The notes: a model not told the origin generated them from the letters alone. A stretch of 64,000 nucleotides of DNA from Flavobacteriales bacterium (GCA_015665315.1 JADFAK010000095.1:1-64000); one strand, 5' to 3'; shown: positions 24,582 through 33,679, counted from the first letter of the stretch. Numbers and translations: made by a program.

Positions 24582-27398
24582 TTACTTACTTAAGTACAAG
24601 TTTCTTTCAGAATAGATCTTGCGGAAGTATGGGTCTTTCAAATCCTTGATAAATCTAATCGCTTCCCCGGTCGACTTCATCTCAGGCCCAAGCTCTTTAT
24701 TTACGTTGGGAAACTTCTCGTACGAGAACACAGGAATTTTAATCGCATACCCCTCTTTGTGTGGTTTGAAATTGAAATCCTTCACTTTGGCTTCGCCCAG
24801 CATAAGTTTGGTCGCATAATTCACGTAGGGTTCTCTGTAGGCCTTCGCTATAAATGGAACCGTTCGGGACGCCCGTGGATTGGCCTCGATGACGTATACT
24901 ACATCGTCTTTGATGGCAAACTGGATATTGATGAGTCCGACCGTTTCCAAAGCTACCGCTATGGTCTTCACTTGCTCTTCAATTTGTGCCATAATCAAGT
25001 CGCCCAAATTATACGGAGGTAATACACCAAATGAATCTCCCGAGTGAATACCCGCAGGTTCTATATGCTGCATTATGCCCAATATGTACACATCTTTTCC
25101 ATCGCAAATCGCGTCTGCCTCTGCCTCAATCGCACCATCCAAGAAGTGATCCAAGAGGATTTTGTTGCCGGGCAAATCGTGAAGGATATTCACCACATGT
25201 GTCTCCAAATCTTCCCGATTGATCACAATCTTCATCTTTTGTCCGCCAAGAACATAAGAAGGTCTCACCAACAACGGAAAGCCCAGATCATCAGAGAGTT
25301 CCAATGCTTGTTCTGCACTTTCTACTACTCCAAATTTTGGAAACGGAATGTTGTTCGACTCCAACAACGAAGAAAAACTTCCTCGGTCTTCTGCTAAGTC
25401 AAGTGCTCGATAGCTCGTTCCTAGAATTTTAATTCCGTAACGCTCTAGCTTCTCCGCCAATTTTAGGGCAGTTTGACCGCCTAGCTGTACAATAACACCT
25501 ACAGGATCCTCATGGCGAATAATGTCAAAAATATGTTCCCAGAAAACCGGCTCAAAATATAATTTGTCGGCCGTATCGAAGTCGGTTGAAACAGTTTCAG
25601 GATTGCAGTTGATCATTATCGTTTCATAGCCACACTCCTTTGCAGCAAGAACTCCGTGAACACAGCAATAATCAAACTCAATTCCTTGACCAATACGATT
25701 TGGTCCAGAGCCCAATACAACTATCTTCTTCTTATCGCTCTTGATTGATTCGTTCTCTTCGTCAAAAGTTGAATAGTAATAAGGAGTCATGGCCTCAAAC
25801 TCAGCTGCACACGTGTCAACCAATTTATAGACCCTATTGATCTTCAGCTCATCTCTCCTATTGTATACTTCACTCTCAAGGCATTTCAGCAGGTGTGCAA
25901 TTTGTCGGTCGGCATACCCTTTTTGCTTTGCTTCGAACAACAAATCTCGAGAGATATTCGAAACATCAAATTTTGAAATCTCGCCTTCAAGCAAGATCAA
26001 CTCTTCAATTTGCTTCAAAAACCAGAGGTCAATCTTCGTGATTTCATGTATTGTCCTGAACGGGATACCGAGCTTGATCGCGTCATAAATGTGGAATAGA
26101 CGATTCCAACTTGGTCGTCTCAACGAATGTAGGATAGCTGCTTGATCTCGCAACTCCTTTCCATCTGCCCCCAATCCGTTTCTTCCTACTTCCAATGATT
26201 GACAGGCTTTCTGCAGTGCTTCCTGAAAAGACCGACCGATTCCCATCACCTCTCCTACTGACTTCATTTGCAGACCTAATTCACGATCTGCGCCTTGGAA
26301 TTTATCGAAGTTCCATCGTGGAATTTTCACGATAACGTAATCCAAGGTAGGCTCGAAATAGGCCGAAGTAGTTTTGGTAATTTGATTGTCTAACTCATCG
26401 AGGTTATATCCAATAGCCAACTTCGATGCAATCTTAGCAATCGGATAACCCGTTGCTTTGGAAGCCAATGCAGATGATCGAGAGACCCTTGGATTGATTT
26501 CAATGGCGTAGATATCCTCGGCGTCATCAGGGCTTACCGCAAACTGAACATTACAACCTCCTGCAAAGTCTCCAATGGCTCGCATCATTTTGATGGCCAT
26601 ATCACGCATGCGTTGGTAGGTCGAGTCAGATAAGGTCATTGCTGGTGCTACCGTGATAGAGTCGCCCGTGTGAATTCCCATTGGATCAAAATTCTCGATC
26701 GAACAGATAATCACAACGTTGTCATTCTTATCGCGCAGCAACTCAAGCTCAAATTCTTTCCAACCCAATAATGCCTTATCGATCATCACCTCATGAATAG
26801 GTGATAAGTGGAGTCCGCGTGTCAAACTAACTTCAAACTCTTCCGGCGTATGAACAAAAGCCGCTCCTGCACCTCCCAATGTATAAGATGACCGAATGCA
26901 GAGTGGGTATCCAAAATCCTGTGCCACCTCTTTTCCCTCAAGGAATGATTTGGCAGTTGCCTGTCGCGCCATGGGCACCCCGATCCTTTCCATCAAGAGT
27001 CGGAATTCTTCGCGATTCTCTGTAATATCGATCGCCGCGATATCCACTCCAATGAGTTTCACACCATACTCTTCCCACAATCCCATTTCATCGCACTTGA
27101 TGCAAAGATTCAGGGCTGTTTGTCCGCCCATAGTAGGCAAAACAGCGTCGATATCATGTTTCTTAAGGATCTCCTCAATTGACTCTGTCTCAAGAGGCAA
27201 CAAGTATACATTGTCCGCCATAACCGGGTCGGTCATGATGGTCGCAGGATTGGAATTGATGAGGGTTACTTCGATTCCTTCTTCACGAAGTGAACGTGCA
27301 GCTTGGGAACCAGCGTAGTCAAACTCACATGCTTGGCCTATGACAATTGGGCCACTTCCAATGATGAGTACTGAACGGATAGATGTGTCTCTCGGCAT
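24582..27398 (-). CDS. carB: Carbamoyl-phosphate synthase large subunit, lacking the MGS allosteric domain
   Basis: CarB joins bicarbonate, ammonia from CarA and two ATP into carbamoyl phosphate for pyrimidine and arginine synthesis. The 938-residue protein carries both ATP-grasp halves: the first with GSGPIVIGQACEFDYAG and NSNPATIMTDP, the second with GSGPNRIGQGIEFDYCC and NCNPETVSTDFD. E. coli CarB has about 1073 residues. This protein ends just after the second synthetase half (IRFIKDLKDPYFRKIY), so the C-terminal MGS-like allosteric domain is missing. Bacteroidetal enzymes of this length are known, so it is not necessarily damaged. carA is not adjacent. A TATTTTTG element lies 74 bp upstream. 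Confidence 0.97.
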   Translation of the reverse strand: MPRDTSIRSVLIIGSGPIVIGQACEFDYAGSQAARSLREEGIEVTLINSNPATIMTDPVMADNVYLLPLETESIEEILKKHDIDAVLPTMGGQTALNLCIKCDEMGLWEEYGVKLIGVDIAAIDITENREEFRLLMERIGVPMARQATAKSFLEGKEVAQDFGYPLCIRSSYTLGGAGAAFVHTPEEFEVSLTRGLHLSPIHEVMIDKALLGWKEFELELLRDKNDNVVIICSIENFDPMGIHTGDSITVAPAMTLSDSTYQRMRDMAIKMMRAIGDFAGGCNVQFAVSPDDAEDIYAIEINPRVSRSSALASKATGYPIAKIASKLAIGYNLDELDNQITKTTSAYFEPTLDYVIVKIPRWNFDKFQGADRELGLQMKSVGEVMGIGRSFQEALQKACQSLEVGRNGLGADGKELRDQAAILHSLRRPSWNRLFHIYDAIKLGIPFRTIHEITKIDLWFLKQIEELILLEGEISKFDVSNISRDLLFEAKQKGYADRQIAHLLKCLESEVYNRRDELKINRVYKLVDTCAAEFEAMTPYYYSTFDEENESIKSDKKKIVVLGSGPNRIGQGIEFDYCCVHGVLAAKECGYETIMINCNPETVSTDFDTADKLYFEPVFWEHIFDIIRHEDPVGVIVQLGGQTALKLAEKLERYGIKILGTSYRALDLAEDRGSFSSLLESNNIPFPKFGVVESAEQALELSDDLGFPLLVRPSYVLGGQKMKIVINREDLETHVVNILHDLPGNKILLDHFLDGAIEAEADAICDGKDVYILGIMQHIEPAGIHSGDSFGVLPPYNLGDLIMAQIEEQVKTIAVALETVGLINIQFAIKDDVVYVIEANPRASRTVPFIAKAYREPYVNYATKLMLGEAKVKDFNFKPHKEGYAIKIPVFSYEKFPNVNKELGPEMKSTGEAIRFIKDLKDPYFRKIYSERNLYLSK

Positions 27399-27472
27399 TT
27401 TTTTTTTAGCCGCACAAATTCGGCAACTAAATGCTTCCTCTGGCAGTAAACGAGATGGGTGAAATTCGGGGG

Positions 27473-27480
27473 CAAAAATA
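27473..27480 (-). promoter_or_regulatory. -7 element (TATTTTTG) before carB
   Basis: On the minus strand TATTTTTG ends 74 bp before the carB ATG. No good -33 box is visible. Confidence 0.4.
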
Positions 27481-27501
27481 GGGTGGACAAAGCAATCGGT
27501 G

Positions 27502-27521
27502 AAATGTTATTTTCAACATTT
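27502..27521. promoter_or_regulatory. Inverted repeat upstream of the carB -7 element
   Basis: AAATGTT-attttc-AACATTT is a perfect 7-bp-arm repeat whose near edge is 21 bp upstream of the putative carB -7 element, in the region a regulator could occupy. No U-run follows on either strand, so it is not a standard terminator. The AT-rich arms could arise by chance. Confidence 0.3.
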
Positions 27522-27647
27522 AGAGAAAGCTATACACACTAGACCATTTTTCGTGCTCCTTGGCTTGCATTTAAAAGAGTTTTCAGTATGCTCTATCCGC
27601 AGACGACAGAAGTTTATCCATGAAATAGCACGAGATTTGCCGAAGGC

Positions 27648-28481
27648 GTGAACAAAAACAATTTCATATTCAAAGATTACATTCATGAATACCTGACAAT
27701 TGGTGCAGGTGATTCAATGGCACAACATGCTGTTCTTGCCTTTCACGGTTTTGGTCGGAAAGCCGAAGATTTTCTCCTCTTCGAAAAATGTCTAACACCC
27801 AACCAGGTCATTTATTCCTTCAATTTATTGGGGCATGGAAATAGTAAATTTGAAGGTAGTGACATGCGCCGCCTAGACCCCAGCGACTTTGCAGCAATCA
27901 TCTTAGCATTTATCCAATCCAAAGGGCACCAGCGATTTTCCCTGCTGGGATATAGCATGGGCGGAAAAATATGCATGATGCTCCTTCAACGATTAAGCAC
28001 CTACATAGATGGCTTCTTTTTAATCGCTCCCGATGGTGTTAAAATCAACCGGTATTATCGATTTGCCAGCACAACTGCAGTGGGAAAGTGGATTTTTAAC
28101 GGTGTCGTGAATTACCCTGCTCCTGTTTTGCGTTTCGCCGATTTCATGAAATTCATGGGAATCTTCAATGCCAAGCTGCACAAATTTATCTACCTCAACA
28201 TGGAAGATAAAGCTACTCGGGCTTTGGTGCGTGATGTGTGGATCATGTATGCCGACTTCACTCCTGACATCAAACTGGTTCAAGCTCATTTAAACGAGAA
28301 TGACATACACACGGTGTTGATTTATGGACGACACGATAGCGTGATTAAATCATGGCAAGGGGAAAAGCTCAATCAGGGACTAAAAAAAGACTCCTTGCAC
28401 ATATTGGACACAGGCCACCTGCTATTAGAAGGGCGCACAATCTCCTATGTCCAACACAACAATCTTTGGTTTCGTTCTTAA
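27648..28481 (+). CDS. Alpha/beta hydrolase
   Basis: The 277-residue protein starts at GTG 27648; the next ATG is 23 codons on. It has the alpha/beta-hydrolase elements: an oxyanion segment AFHGFGR, a nucleophile elbow LLGYSMGGK (Ser), a late acid in GRHDSVI and the histidine in TGHLLLEG. No signal peptide is seen. It could be an esterase, a lipase or a MenH-like enzyme; the substrate is unclear. The nearest downstream gene on the strand is the GGGP synthase, which has its own promoter. Confidence 0.85.
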   Translation: MNKNNFIFKDYIHEYLTIGAGDSMAQHAVLAFHGFGRKAEDFLLFEKCLTPNQVIYSFNLLGHGNSKFEGSDMRRLDPSDFAAIILAFIQSKGHQRFSLLGYSMGGKICMMLLQRLSTYIDGFFLIAPDGVKINRYYRFASTTAVGKWIFNGVVNYPAPVLRFADFMKFMGIFNAKLHKFIYLNMEDKATRALVRDVWIMYADFTPDIKLVQAHLNENDIHTVLIYGRHDSVIKSWQGEKLNQGLKKDSLHILDTGHLLLEGRTISYVQHNNLWFRS

Positions 28482-28512
28482 CTTTCTACCTCTATTTAAG
28501 CAGCTCAGACCG

Positions 28513-28543
28513 TTGGGAATGGTAGATAATTCGTGTTACTTTG
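28513..28543 (+). promoter_or_regulatory. Promoter for GGGP synthase gene
   Basis: TTG at 28513-28515 and TTACTTTG at 28536-28543 are separated by 20 bp, matching the bacteroidetal -33/-7 layout with one mismatch in the -7. The element lies within the extended reading frame upstream of 28548 and ends 4 bp before GTG 28548, which supports that later start. Confidence 0.5.
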
Positions 28544-28547
28544 CAGT

Positions 28548-29291
28548 GTGAAGGTATTCGATCATATACAATCAATAGCAAGCTCAGGGAAGAAAGGCTT
28601 GGCGGTTCTGTTGGATCCTGATAAATTGGTATCCAAGTCGAAACGCGATCGCCTGTTGAACCTGATCAACGCCAGCCCAGTAGATTTGGTTCTCGTAGGT
28701 GGTAGCTTGATTGTTGAAGACCATTTCGAGACCATCACACGCGCCATTAAGGACGCCTGTAGCAAGCCTTTAGTATTATTCCCAGGAAGCGCCACGCAAG
28801 TTACTCAGAACGTTGACGCAGTTCTATTCCTATCCCTGATCAGTGGTCGAAATGCAGATTTATTGATCGGTCAGCACGTAATCGCAGCTCCCACCATCAA
28901 ACGATTGGGACTAGAACCTATCAGCACGGGATATATGCTCGTAGACTGCGGCAAACCGACAACAGCGAGTTACATAAGTGGCACATTGCCAATTCCATAT
29001 GACAAACCCGAAATCGCTGGGGTAACGGCGATGGCTGGTGAAATGCTTGGCAACAAAATAATTTACCTCGACGGCGGGAGCGGTGCCTCGAGACCTATTT
29101 CTCAGGCTATGATTGGCGCTACGCGCAAATGTGTGAACAGTCCTATTGTCGTTGGTGGAGGAATTCAAAACGAGAAAGATGCCCGCAACGCATGGACAGC
29201 AGGTGCAGATTTTATCGTTATCGGCACGGCGATCGAAGAAAATCCAGACCTACTGTTTGACATCTGCGCCGCAAAGCAAGCCTTCGCCTAA
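28548..29291 (+). CDS. Geranylgeranylglyceryl/heptaprenylglyceryl phosphate synthase (PcrB/GGGPS type)
   Basis: The enzyme joins sn-glycerol-1-phosphate to a polyprenyl diphosphate, forming an ether lipid precursor. The 247-residue TIM barrel shows LAVLLDPDK near the N-terminus, the phosphate-binding FPGSATQ segment, GTLPIPYDKPEIA, YLDGGSGA and the terminal VVGGGIQNEKDARNA...IVIGTAIEENP. Bacteroidetes are known to carry such enzymes, unlike most other bacteria. I preferred GTG 28548 over GTG 28533 because the promoter -7 lies between them. The stop overlaps the convergent TonB receptor gene by 4 bp. Confidence 0.92.
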   Translation: MKVFDHIQSIASSGKKGLAVLLDPDKLVSKSKRDRLLNLINASPVDLVLVGGSLIVEDHFETITRAIKDACSKPLVLFPGSATQVTQNVDAVLFLSLISGRNADLLIGQHVIAAPTIKRLGLEPISTGYMLVDCGKPTTASYISGTLPIPYDKPEIAGVTAMAGEMLGNKIIYLDGGSGASRPISQAMIGATRKCVNSPIVVGGGIQNEKDARNAWTAGADFIVIGTAIEENPDLLFDICAAKQAFA

Positions 29292-31762
29292 AACTCCATT
29301 GTCATATTGAGCAAGAAATTGGTCCCCGCCTGAGGATAGTAAAAATTCTCTGTGATGGTCTCACCAACAACGTAGCTGTATGTGTATCCATTGGACGAAT
29401 ACACCTCATTGAGCACATTATTCACCAATAAATTCAAGGTCAATTTCTTGAAGCAGCAATTCTTCACCACATAAGTCAGGCGTGCATCGCTCACGAAGTA
29501 GGCATCTAGTTTCCGATCTTCATTTGTCGTATTGTCAAGATATTGCTTACCCACATATTTTGACGTCCAACCAATGCTCACCTCCTGGAATTCTGAGTCT
29601 AGCAATTTGTAAGATAATTGACCTGCGGCTATTGTGCTAGGACTAAACGCAATATCAGTCTCAGCAAATTCTGTTGTAATTACGTCATAACCAGATGTGT
29701 AATCATAAAGGACCTGATTGAAATTCTCTATTTTGTTTTCCGAGAAGGTAGCATTGACCCCAAAAGTCAATCTTTCCATTGGCATCCAAGCGACTTCGAT
29801 CTCTACACCCCTGCGATGGCTTTTATCGACGTTCTGACGAATAGGATTACCGACATCGTTCAATTCGCCTGTCAAGACCAATTGATCCTTGTACTCCATC
29901 GCGTATAAATTGGCTCCTAGAAACAATTTCTCCGACTTGCGCTGGAAACCCAACTCCACGTCTTGCATAGATTCGGGCTTCGCGCCGCCCGCAACTCCAT
30001 CGATATAGTCATTTCTTGTCGGCTCTCGATTTCCAACGGCATAGGAGACATAAATCCTACTCTTGCCCATTTTATAGTTGAAACCACCCTTGGGATTCAC
30101 AAAAGCCAAATGCTCATCCACGCCCACCTCTTGTCTATCGCTATCTAGGCCCGACACAGTGTAATCCACGGTTCGGTATTGCACGTCGACAAAAGCTTTT
30201 AAATTCTTGATCAAAGCATAATCGACCCGTGCGTACACGTTGAAATCGTTCTTCTGAGCTTTGTTCAGGTAATACGCATCACCAATATCCGTCCCGTTGG
30301 CAAACTCCATCCAGGTGAGTTCGCCATAGTGATTGCCGTAATACTCATTGTAGGCACCTCCCACGACAACATTCAATTTTTGCTTGTTCCAATTCAAACT
30401 CCAGGTTCCACCAAATAAATCATTCTGCAGCCACCTTCTTCGAATCAAATCGGTCGACTCAATGATTTGTCCGCCAACGGTCAATGGAAGAATTCCATAA
30501 TCTTCAAAATCTTCTCCTGCCTTGAATTGCTCATAAAATCCGCGGCCATAAGTATAGTGACCAGCTACATTCAATTTCACATTTGAGCGTATGTACCACC
30601 CCGCATGCAATTGCACATGATCCTGCGCGTAATCATCTACTTGGTCACGGTACTCGTAGAAGTTATACGTCCGACCCGAATTCAGCAAGTTCTCGGTTTG
30701 AGACTCCGAAAGGCCATTGTTTGCCGCATGGACCAACATAGCTTCTTCATCATTGTTCAGTCTGCTTTCTGGCGTTCCATACCAGCTTTGGTAAGTACGC
30801 TCTCTTCCGCCGAATACAATCGCTTTGACCGAAAACGGTCCATTGTTCCAGTTGGCTTGGGTGTAATAGGAGAACAGATTTGACTCTGCGCGATCGATGT
30901 AGCCATCTGATGAAATTCGCGAAAGGCGTGCCTCGACCGACCAGCCGTTAATTTCACCTGATCCCACCGCAACACTATTTTTCCATGTATTGAAAGAACC
31001 GTATGTATTACTCACCTCGGCAAAGGGTTCGAGTTTCAAGTCATTGGTTTCCACTTTTACCGAACCACCAAAAGCGCCAGCACCATTGCTCGATGTGCCC
31101 ACCCCGCGTTGGATCTGAATGGATGATGCACTGCTTGCAAGGTCTGGAGTATTTACCCAATACACATTTTGTGACTCCGCATCATTCAATGGAATACCAT
31201 TGATAGTGACATTGATTCGAGATGCGTCGGAACCGCGAATTCTCAATCCTGTATAGCCCACTCCTGCACCGGCGTCGGAAGTGACCACCATGGAAGGTGT
31301 AAACCGTAACAGGTAAGGCATATCTTGGGCATTGTTGAACTTCTCAATATCTGACTTCAAAACGTTCTTGTGGGCCACCGGCGTTTCCGCATTTGCCCTT
31401 GTGGCTTCAATAAAAGCAGGTTCATAAAGTAAGAGTGGAATTGCTTCAAGCGGCACTTGATCTCCTGCCAACGCTATATCATAAACCACGTCCTCTCCTT
31501 CCACTGTGACTAGGCATTTGCGCTCGCTATACCCCAATGCTCCTACCAGCAAATAGTGCTCTCCGGTAGGCATTCCCAAGAAAGTATACATTCCCTGAAT
31601 ATTGGTTACAGTTCCTCTTTGGGTGCCTTCGATGCCAATTTGCACACCGATTATAGGCTCTTGGGTTATTGCATCTACGACAGTGCCGCTAATGGTAAAT
31701 TGGGCAATTGTGGGCAGCGACAACATCATTAGACATAGCGCCAAAAATCTTGAAATTCTCAT
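29288..31762 (-). CDS. TonB-dependent receptor, probable thiamin(-precursor) transporter
   Basis: The 824-residue protein has a signal peptide (about 1-20), a carboxypeptidase-like domain (21-100, with GTVVDAITQEPIIGVQIGI), a plug domain (about 125-240, with LRIRGSDASRINVTINGIP) and a barrel of 22 or so strands ending in a terminal phenylalanine (LLNMTMEF). A TPP riboswitch precedes it on the same strand. Genes so controlled are commonly for thiamin synthesis or uptake, so this receptor probably imports thiamin or a derivative. No other thiamin gene is within the window. Confidence 0.9.
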   Translation of the reverse strand: MRISRFLALCLMMLSLPTIAQFTISGTVVDAITQEPIIGVQIGIEGTQRGTVTNIQGMYTFLGMPTGEHYLLVGALGYSERKCLVTVEGEDVVYDIALAGDQVPLEAIPLLLYEPAFIEATRANAETPVAHKNVLKSDIEKFNNAQDMPYLLRFTPSMVVTSDAGAGVGYTGLRIRGSDASRINVTINGIPLNDAESQNVYWVNTPDLASSASSIQIQRGVGTSSNGAGAFGGSVKVETNDLKLEPFAEVSNTYGSFNTWKNSVAVGSGEINGWSVEARLSRISSDGYIDRAESNLFSYYTQANWNNGPFSVKAIVFGGRERTYQSWYGTPESRLNNDEEAMLVHAANNGLSESQTENLLNSGRTYNFYEYRDQVDDYAQDHVQLHAGWYIRSNVKLNVAGHYTYGRGFYEQFKAGEDFEDYGILPLTVGGQIIESTDLIRRRWLQNDLFGGTWSLNWNKQKLNVVVGGAYNEYYGNHYGELTWMEFANGTDIGDAYYLNKAQKNDFNVYARVDYALIKNLKAFVDVQYRTVDYTVSGLDSDRQEVGVDEHLAFVNPKGGFNYKMGKSRIYVSYAVGNREPTRNDYIDGVAGGAKPESMQDVELGFQRKSEKLFLGANLYAMEYKDQLVLTGELNDVGNPIRQNVDKSHRRGVEIEVAWMPMERLTFGVNATFSENKIENFNQVLYDYTSGYDVITTEFAETDIAFSPSTIAAGQLSYKLLDSEFQEVSIGWTSKYVGKQYLDNTTNEDRKLDAYFVSDARLTYVVKNCCFKKLTLNLLVNNVLNEVYSSNGYTYSYVVGETITENFYYPQAGTNFLLNMTMEF

Positions 31763-31805
31763 GACAATAATTTACCCTTGCGCGTTTTGGTTGAGCACAA
31801 GGAGG

Positions 31806-31885
31806 TTCATACTTCCTACCCGGCATTATCCGGTCAGGTTCAAAGGGTCTGATCTCAGCCCGTACAGTTGGGCACCCCTGTGGTT
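31806..31885 (-). promoter_or_regulatory. TPP (THI-box) riboswitch
   Basis: On the minus strand the conserved TPP elements appear in order: GGGGTGCC (31878-31871), GGCTGAGA containing CTGAGA (31858-31853), ACCCTTTGAACCTGA (31848-31834), and GGATAATGCC (31831-31822) followed by GGGTAGGAAG. It lies 44-124 bp upstream of the receptor ATG, so binding of TPP would lower receptor expression. Confidence 0.95.
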
Positions 31886-31932
31886 CATTGATGGAGGTCT
31901 ATGCTTCCACCAATGCTCCTATTGAGACATGG

Positions 31933-31940
31933 CAAAATTA
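31933..31940 (-). promoter_or_regulatory. -7 element (TAATTTTG) upstream of the riboswitch
   Basis: On the minus strand TAATTTTG fits TAnnTTTG and lies 48 bp upstream of the riboswitch 5' end. It is the likely promoter of the receptor transcript, and it is 20 bp from the divergent cysQ element. Confidence 0.5.
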
Positions 31941-31960
31941 GTAAAACATTCTACTTAAGT

Positions 31961-31968
31961 TATCTTTG
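31961..31968 (+). promoter_or_regulatory. -7 element (TATCTTTG) abutting cysQ
   Basis: TATCTTTG ends 5 bp before the ATG at 31974, suggesting a leaderless or near-leaderless transcript, unless ATG 31992 is used. Confidence 0.5.
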
Positions 31969-31973
31969 ACCCC

Positions 31974-32744
31974 ATGAACTATCCTGAAATAATGAAATTG
32001 GCTTTGGCTGCATCATGCGAGGCTGCTGAAGGGATAATTCGCGTGCAAAAAGCGGGCTTTGAAAAGTGGGTAAAATCCGATAAGTCACCTGTTACTGAGG
32101 CCGATTATGAGTCGAATCGCATCCTCATGCAGCACCTCGAACCTTTGAGCTTCCCGATTCTTAGTGAAGAGGAAGAAGACATCGACTACTCAGTGCGAAA
32201 GGACTGGGAAACATTTTGGCTTGTCGATCCACTCGATGGCACCAAGGAATTCATCAAGGGACTTCCAGAATACACTGTTAACATCGCACTTATTCACCAG
32301 GGCGAGCCCGTTTTGGGGGTTATTGCCATTCCCGTCGCCGAGGTGGTGTATTATGGTTATGGTGATCAAGCCTGGAAGGCAAATGTTGTTTCTGGAAAGG
32401 TTGACAACCCACTACCATTGAAACCGCAGCCTGCTGGGAACCTTCTTAAAGTCGCCGCGAGCCGATCACATTTATCGGAAAAGACCTCAACATTTATCGA
32501 AGGTCTTAAAAAGAATGATCGCCAAGTAGAAATTCTGCGGGCCGGAAGTGCCTTGAAGTTTTGTCTAATTGCCGAAGGTGAAGCGCACATTTATCCGCGA
32601 TTTAATCCGTGCATGGAATGGGACACCGCAGCAGGACACGCCATTCTCAAGGCGGTAGGTAAGAATATTATTCAGATGAACAGCGGTGAACAATTGGAGT
32701 ACAATAAAAAGTCATTGTACAGTCCTTCTTTTATCGCTCAATAG
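31974..32744 (+). CDS. cysQ: 3'(2'),5'-bisphosphate nucleotidase
   Basis: CysQ hydrolyses 3'-phosphoadenosine 5'-phosphate to AMP and phosphate, which relieves toxic build-up from sulfate assimilation. The 256-residue protein has the inositol-monophosphatase-family motifs. These are an acidic metal site (ILSEEEEDIDY near 60-69), the signature WLVDPLDGTKEFI (about 82-94), and a C-terminal WDTAAGHAIL. It is probably cytosolic. Its end overlaps the convergent rsgA gene by 7 bp. Confidence 0.93.
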   Translation: MNYPEIMKLALAASCEAAEGIIRVQKAGFEKWVKSDKSPVTEADYESNRILMQHLEPLSFPILSEEEEDIDYSVRKDWETFWLVDPLDGTKEFIKGLPEYTVNIALIHQGEPVLGVIAIPVAEVVYYGYGDQAWKANVVSGKVDNPLPLKPQPAGNLLKVAASRSHLSEKTSTFIEGLKKNDRQVEILRAGSALKFCLIAEGEAHIYPRFNPCMEWDTAAGHAILKAVGKNIIQMNSGEQLEYNKKSLYSPSFIAQ

Positions 32745-33679
32745 TTTACCGTTCGATAGGGACCTTCCTCTTCTTCGTACATGGAAAGGTAGCTTACGTA
32801 CCTTGATTCAGCTATCCGACCTTCCTCAACGGCGAGTTTGACCGCGCAATGGGGTTCAAGTACATGCAGACAATTATGGTATTTGCAATCTGGAAGGAGG
32901 GCAAACATTTCGGGAAAGTGATGATGTAGTTCTTCTTTGGCGATCGTAACAATTCCAAAGCCTTTGATTCCAGGCGTATCAATGATGAATCCGCCTTCTC
33001 CAACCGGATGCATTTCAGCAAAAGTTGTGGTATGTCGGCCTTGTTCGTGCGCATCGCTCACCTCCATGGTCTTGATATTCAGGTCGGGATTGATAGCGTT
33101 GATTAGTGTCGATTTCCCAACTCCGGAGTGTCCCGAAACCATGCTCGACTTGCCGCTCATCATATCGAGTACTTCGTCCACATTGATTCGCTCAAGCGCC
33201 GAAACTTCAAGGCATCGGTATCCAATGTTTTCGTAGAGGTCTTTGATTTTGTTTGTGGCTATCTTCTCCTCCTCACTGTACTCGTCAATTTTATTGAAGA
33301 CGATAGTCACTGGAATATCGTATGCCTTGGCAGCAACAAGAAAGCGGTCAATAAAACCCACCGATGTGCGTGGACGAGCCAGCGTAACCAATAAAAATGC
33401 CTGATCGATATTGCTTGCAACTATGTGCGTCTCTTTCGACAGGTTCACACTTTTGCGGACAATGAAATTCTTCCTTGGTTCGATTGCGACGATAACGGCA
33501 TGGTCTTCCATTTGTTCTTCAGGTTCAATTTGAACCCGGTCGCCAACTGAAATTGGATTGGTGCTTCGAATCCCTTGCATTCGCAATTTACCCCTCATGC
33601 GACATTGCCAATACTTTCCAGCATCGTCGCGCACTTCGCACCATTTTCCCATCGACTTAATAACCACTGCAGTATGCAT
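32738..33679 (-). CDS. rsgA: Ribosome small-subunit-dependent GTPase RsgA
   Basis: RsgA is a circularly permuted GTPase that assists late maturation of the 30S subunit. The 313-residue protein shows an N-terminal OB fold, then the permuted motif order: G4 (FNKID), G1 (GHSGVGKST), G3 (DTPGIKGF). The C-terminal zinc region is CKYHNCLHVLEPHC. The start is ATG 33679. It is divergent from gldA, with 184 bp between. Confidence 0.96.
   Translation of the reverse strand: MHTAVVIKSMGKWCEVRDDAGKYWQCRMRGKLRMQGIRSTNPISVGDRVQIEPEEQMEDHAVIVAIEPRKNFIVRKSVNLSKETHIVASNIDQAFLLVTLARPRTSVGFIDRFLVAAKAYDIPVTIVFNKIDEYSEEEKIATNKIKDLYENIGYRCLEVSALERINVDEVLDMMSGKSSMVSGHSGVGKSTLINAINPDLNIKTMEVSDAHEQGRHTTTFAEMHPVGEGGFIIDTPGIKGFGIVTIAKEELHHHFPEMFALLPDCKYHNCLHVLEPHCAVKLAVEEGRIAESRYVSYLSMYEEEEGPYRTVNY

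Noticed and set aside
13498-31762. SusCD-type polysaccharide uptake
   Set aside because: None of the three TonB-type receptors has a SusD-like lipoprotein or glycoside hydrolase nearby.
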